This document shows, piece after piece, positions 12,724 to 13,953 of a stretch of DNA of 13,953 bases (position 1 is its first letter; each line of letters opens with the position of its first letter). The stretch spans positions 1 through 13,953 of the forward strand of contig JAEZKD010000301.1 of the NCBI GenBank assembly GCA_023415655.1, read 5' to 3'. The position numbers and the translations under genes were made by a program. Under the pieces are notes generated by a model. It ran no database searches, was not told where the DNA came from, and saw only the letters and a program-made list of their open reading frames with translations. The DNA comes from Bacillota bacterium (lineage in GTDB: Bacteria; Bacillota; Clostridia; Lachnospirales; Lachnospiraceae).

Positions 12724-13935
12724 CTATTTCATTGCATTGATCAATGCAATTGCTTTTTCTTGAGCACTCTTTGTAGCAGCTGTAACATCCTCATCCTTCA
12801 TATTCACGGAGACTAATAGATTCCCTGTCACAACAAACATAACATCCATCTCTGGGATATTTGGCATTGGAATCGCAGATTCTGCGGTTTGTTTCATCAT
12901 CATAATCATCTGATCTTGTGCGATTTCAGGATCTTCATAAGATAAGGAGTTGGCTGGCGCACACCCACTGACCTTAGCCATGTCAATACCTACTTGTGGA
13001 TTTGACAAACACTCTAAGACCTTTGTGACTGCTTCTTTTTTCCCTTCTGCTGCTACTTTTAATACATGAACTCCTTGTACGCCTGAATATGGAGACAAAG
13101 GAAGTCCTGTTTCATTGACCGTAGGCATTGCTGCAAAGCCTAAGTCAATCCCTGCTTCTCTTGCCGTTGGAACAAGCCATGGACCACCGATCGTAGAATT
13201 AGCAAAGCCTTCTAGGAATAAGGTATTCACCGTAGAATATTCACTTTCCCCTGGCATAAACTCTAAGAACTTCTTATGATATTGTAATGCTTTATTCACT
13301 TCGATCGAATCAAGCTTAGAATTTCCTGTTTCATCAATTAAGCTACCACCAAAACCGTGAATCCAAGGGACACTATAATAAGCCGTGCTATGCTGCTCCA
13401 CAAAACCGTAGGAACCATTCGCAGTATGAGCTTGCATATAGGAATACAAGTCTTCGGTAGTTGTTGGAACCTCAGCTTCGGTCATCAGCGCTTTATTGTA
13501 CATAAATAATAAGGTTTCATAATAGATTGGTAACTGATATAAGGTCCCATGATAGGATGCCGCTGCTAAGGTATTGTCTAAATATTGATTTAAAGTATCT
13601 TCCTCTAAAAAGTCTGTAATTGGGGCTAAAATTCCCATCTCTGCATAAACACCAATCTTATCATGGGCAAAGAAATATAGATCTGGTGCTGCATTTTTAT
13701 CATTGCCTACCATTTTTAATGCATCCGTTAAACCGTTCTTCTTTTCTAGCTTAACGATAATTTCAGGAGCTAAGGTATCCAGAGCGGTTTGCATTACGTT
13801 AGCAACTTCATCTTCTTTGTCATGCCAGATTGTGATTGTAACAGATTCTGCTTTATCCTCCGTTTGCTTGCTACATCCGGCAAAGGATAGTGTTATTAAT
13901 ATAAGTACCATCCAGATTACGATTGTTTTTTTCAT
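12724..13935 (-). CDS. Extracellular sugar-binding lipoprotein (MalE-like)
   Basis: A 403-aa solute-binding protein of the MalE/SBP_bac_1 cluster. The signal peptide has a basic start, a hydrophobic core and the lipobox SFAGC, so the mature lipoprotein begins at Cys21 and is anchored on the outer face of the membrane. ITIWHDKEDEV (34-44), LYFFAHDKIGVYAEMGILAPI (91-111 region), YQLPIYYETLLFMYNKAL and IGGPWLVP are typical of maltose/maltodextrin-binding proteins. It delivers the sugar to the MalF/MalG permeases and is the first gene of the operon visible here. The frame opens at 13947, but GGAG is 6 nt before the ATG at 13935, giving the normal lipoprotein start MKKTIV. The promoter and operator must lie beyond the right edge. 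Maltodextrin is the likeliest ligand, judging by the neighbouring GH13 enzyme. Confidence 0.9.
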   Translation of the reverse strand: MKKTIVIWMVLILITLSFAGCSKQTEDKAESVTITIWHDKEDEVANVMQTALDTLAPEIIVKLEKKNGLTDALKMVGNDKNAAPDLYFFAHDKIGVYAEMGILAPITDFLEEDTLNQYLDNTLAAASYHGTLYQLPIYYETLLFMYNKALMTEAEVPTTTEDLYSYMQAHTANGSYGFVEQHSTAYYSVPWIHGFGGSLIDETGNSKLDSIEVNKALQYHKKFLEFMPGESEYSTVNTLFLEGFANSTIGGPWLVPTAREAGIDLGFAAMPTVNETGLPLSPYSGVQGVHVLKVAAEGKKEAVTKVLECLSNPQVGIDMAKVSGCAPANSLSYEDPEIAQDQMIMMMKQTAESAIPMPNIPEMDVMFVVTGNLLVSVNMKDEDVTAATKSAQEKAIALINAMK

Positions 13936-13953
13936 ACGAGACTCCATTCTGCA

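Overview
The window is AT-rich with tightly packed genes, strong AGGAGG-type ribosome binding sites and sigma-A-like promoters. This, together with the families present (DUF503/YlxP, DUF2500, and a MalEFG operon without its own ATPase), points to a Gram-positive Firmicute. A clostridial anaerobe of the Lachnospiraceae type is the best guess. That is an inference from composition and gene content, with no marker gene to confirm it. All but two genes (a 28-codon peptide gene and an AraC-family regulator) lie on the minus strand. No rRNA, tRNA, CRISPR array, insertion sequence or phage gene was seen.

Layout from left to right. (1) 1-438 is the 5' part of a gene for a membrane-anchored protein with a Gln/Glu-rich stalk; it runs off the left edge and has a promoter and a hairpin-rich leader of about 150 nt. 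(2) 655-2207 is a two-gene operon of putative rRNA methyltransferases, a SpoU/TrmH enzyme followed by an AviRa-like enzyme, coupled by a 2-nt gap; the pairing resembles avilamycin-resistance methylation. (3) 2475-2665 holds a plus-strand 28-aa peptide gene with a perfect Shine-Dalgarno sequence, followed by two hairpins. (4) 2664-3800 holds a DUF2500 membrane protein and a Tyr-phosphatase-like enzyme. (5) 4063-5992 is a run of four small genes: a half-length DapF-like protein lacking the catalytic CGNG motif, a HAD hydrolase, an NTF2/SnoaL-like protein and a DUF503/YlxP protein. (6) 6209-7099 is an AraC-family regulator, convergent with a polysaccharide deacetylase (7200-7835); an array of short direct repeats lies between them and contains the deacetylase stop codon. 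(7) 8073-13935 is a maltodextrin-type operon read leftwards: lipoprotein binding protein, MalF-like and MalG-like permeases, cytoplasmic GH13_20 neopullulanase/cyclomaltodextrinase, and a LacI-family regulator. It ends in an unusually long nested hairpin terminator of about 114 nt.

How the genes work together. The right-hand operon makes a coherent system. An oligosaccharide (probably maltodextrin or cyclodextrin) is captured outside the cell, imported by an ABC transporter that must borrow an ATPase encoded elsewhere, and hydrolysed in the cytoplasm, with LacI-type control. The operon promoter lies beyond the right edge. The other genes look like separate small transcription units. The items most worth a second look are the paired methyltransferases, the 28-aa peptide gene, the DapF-like half-protein and the nested hairpin after the LacI gene.
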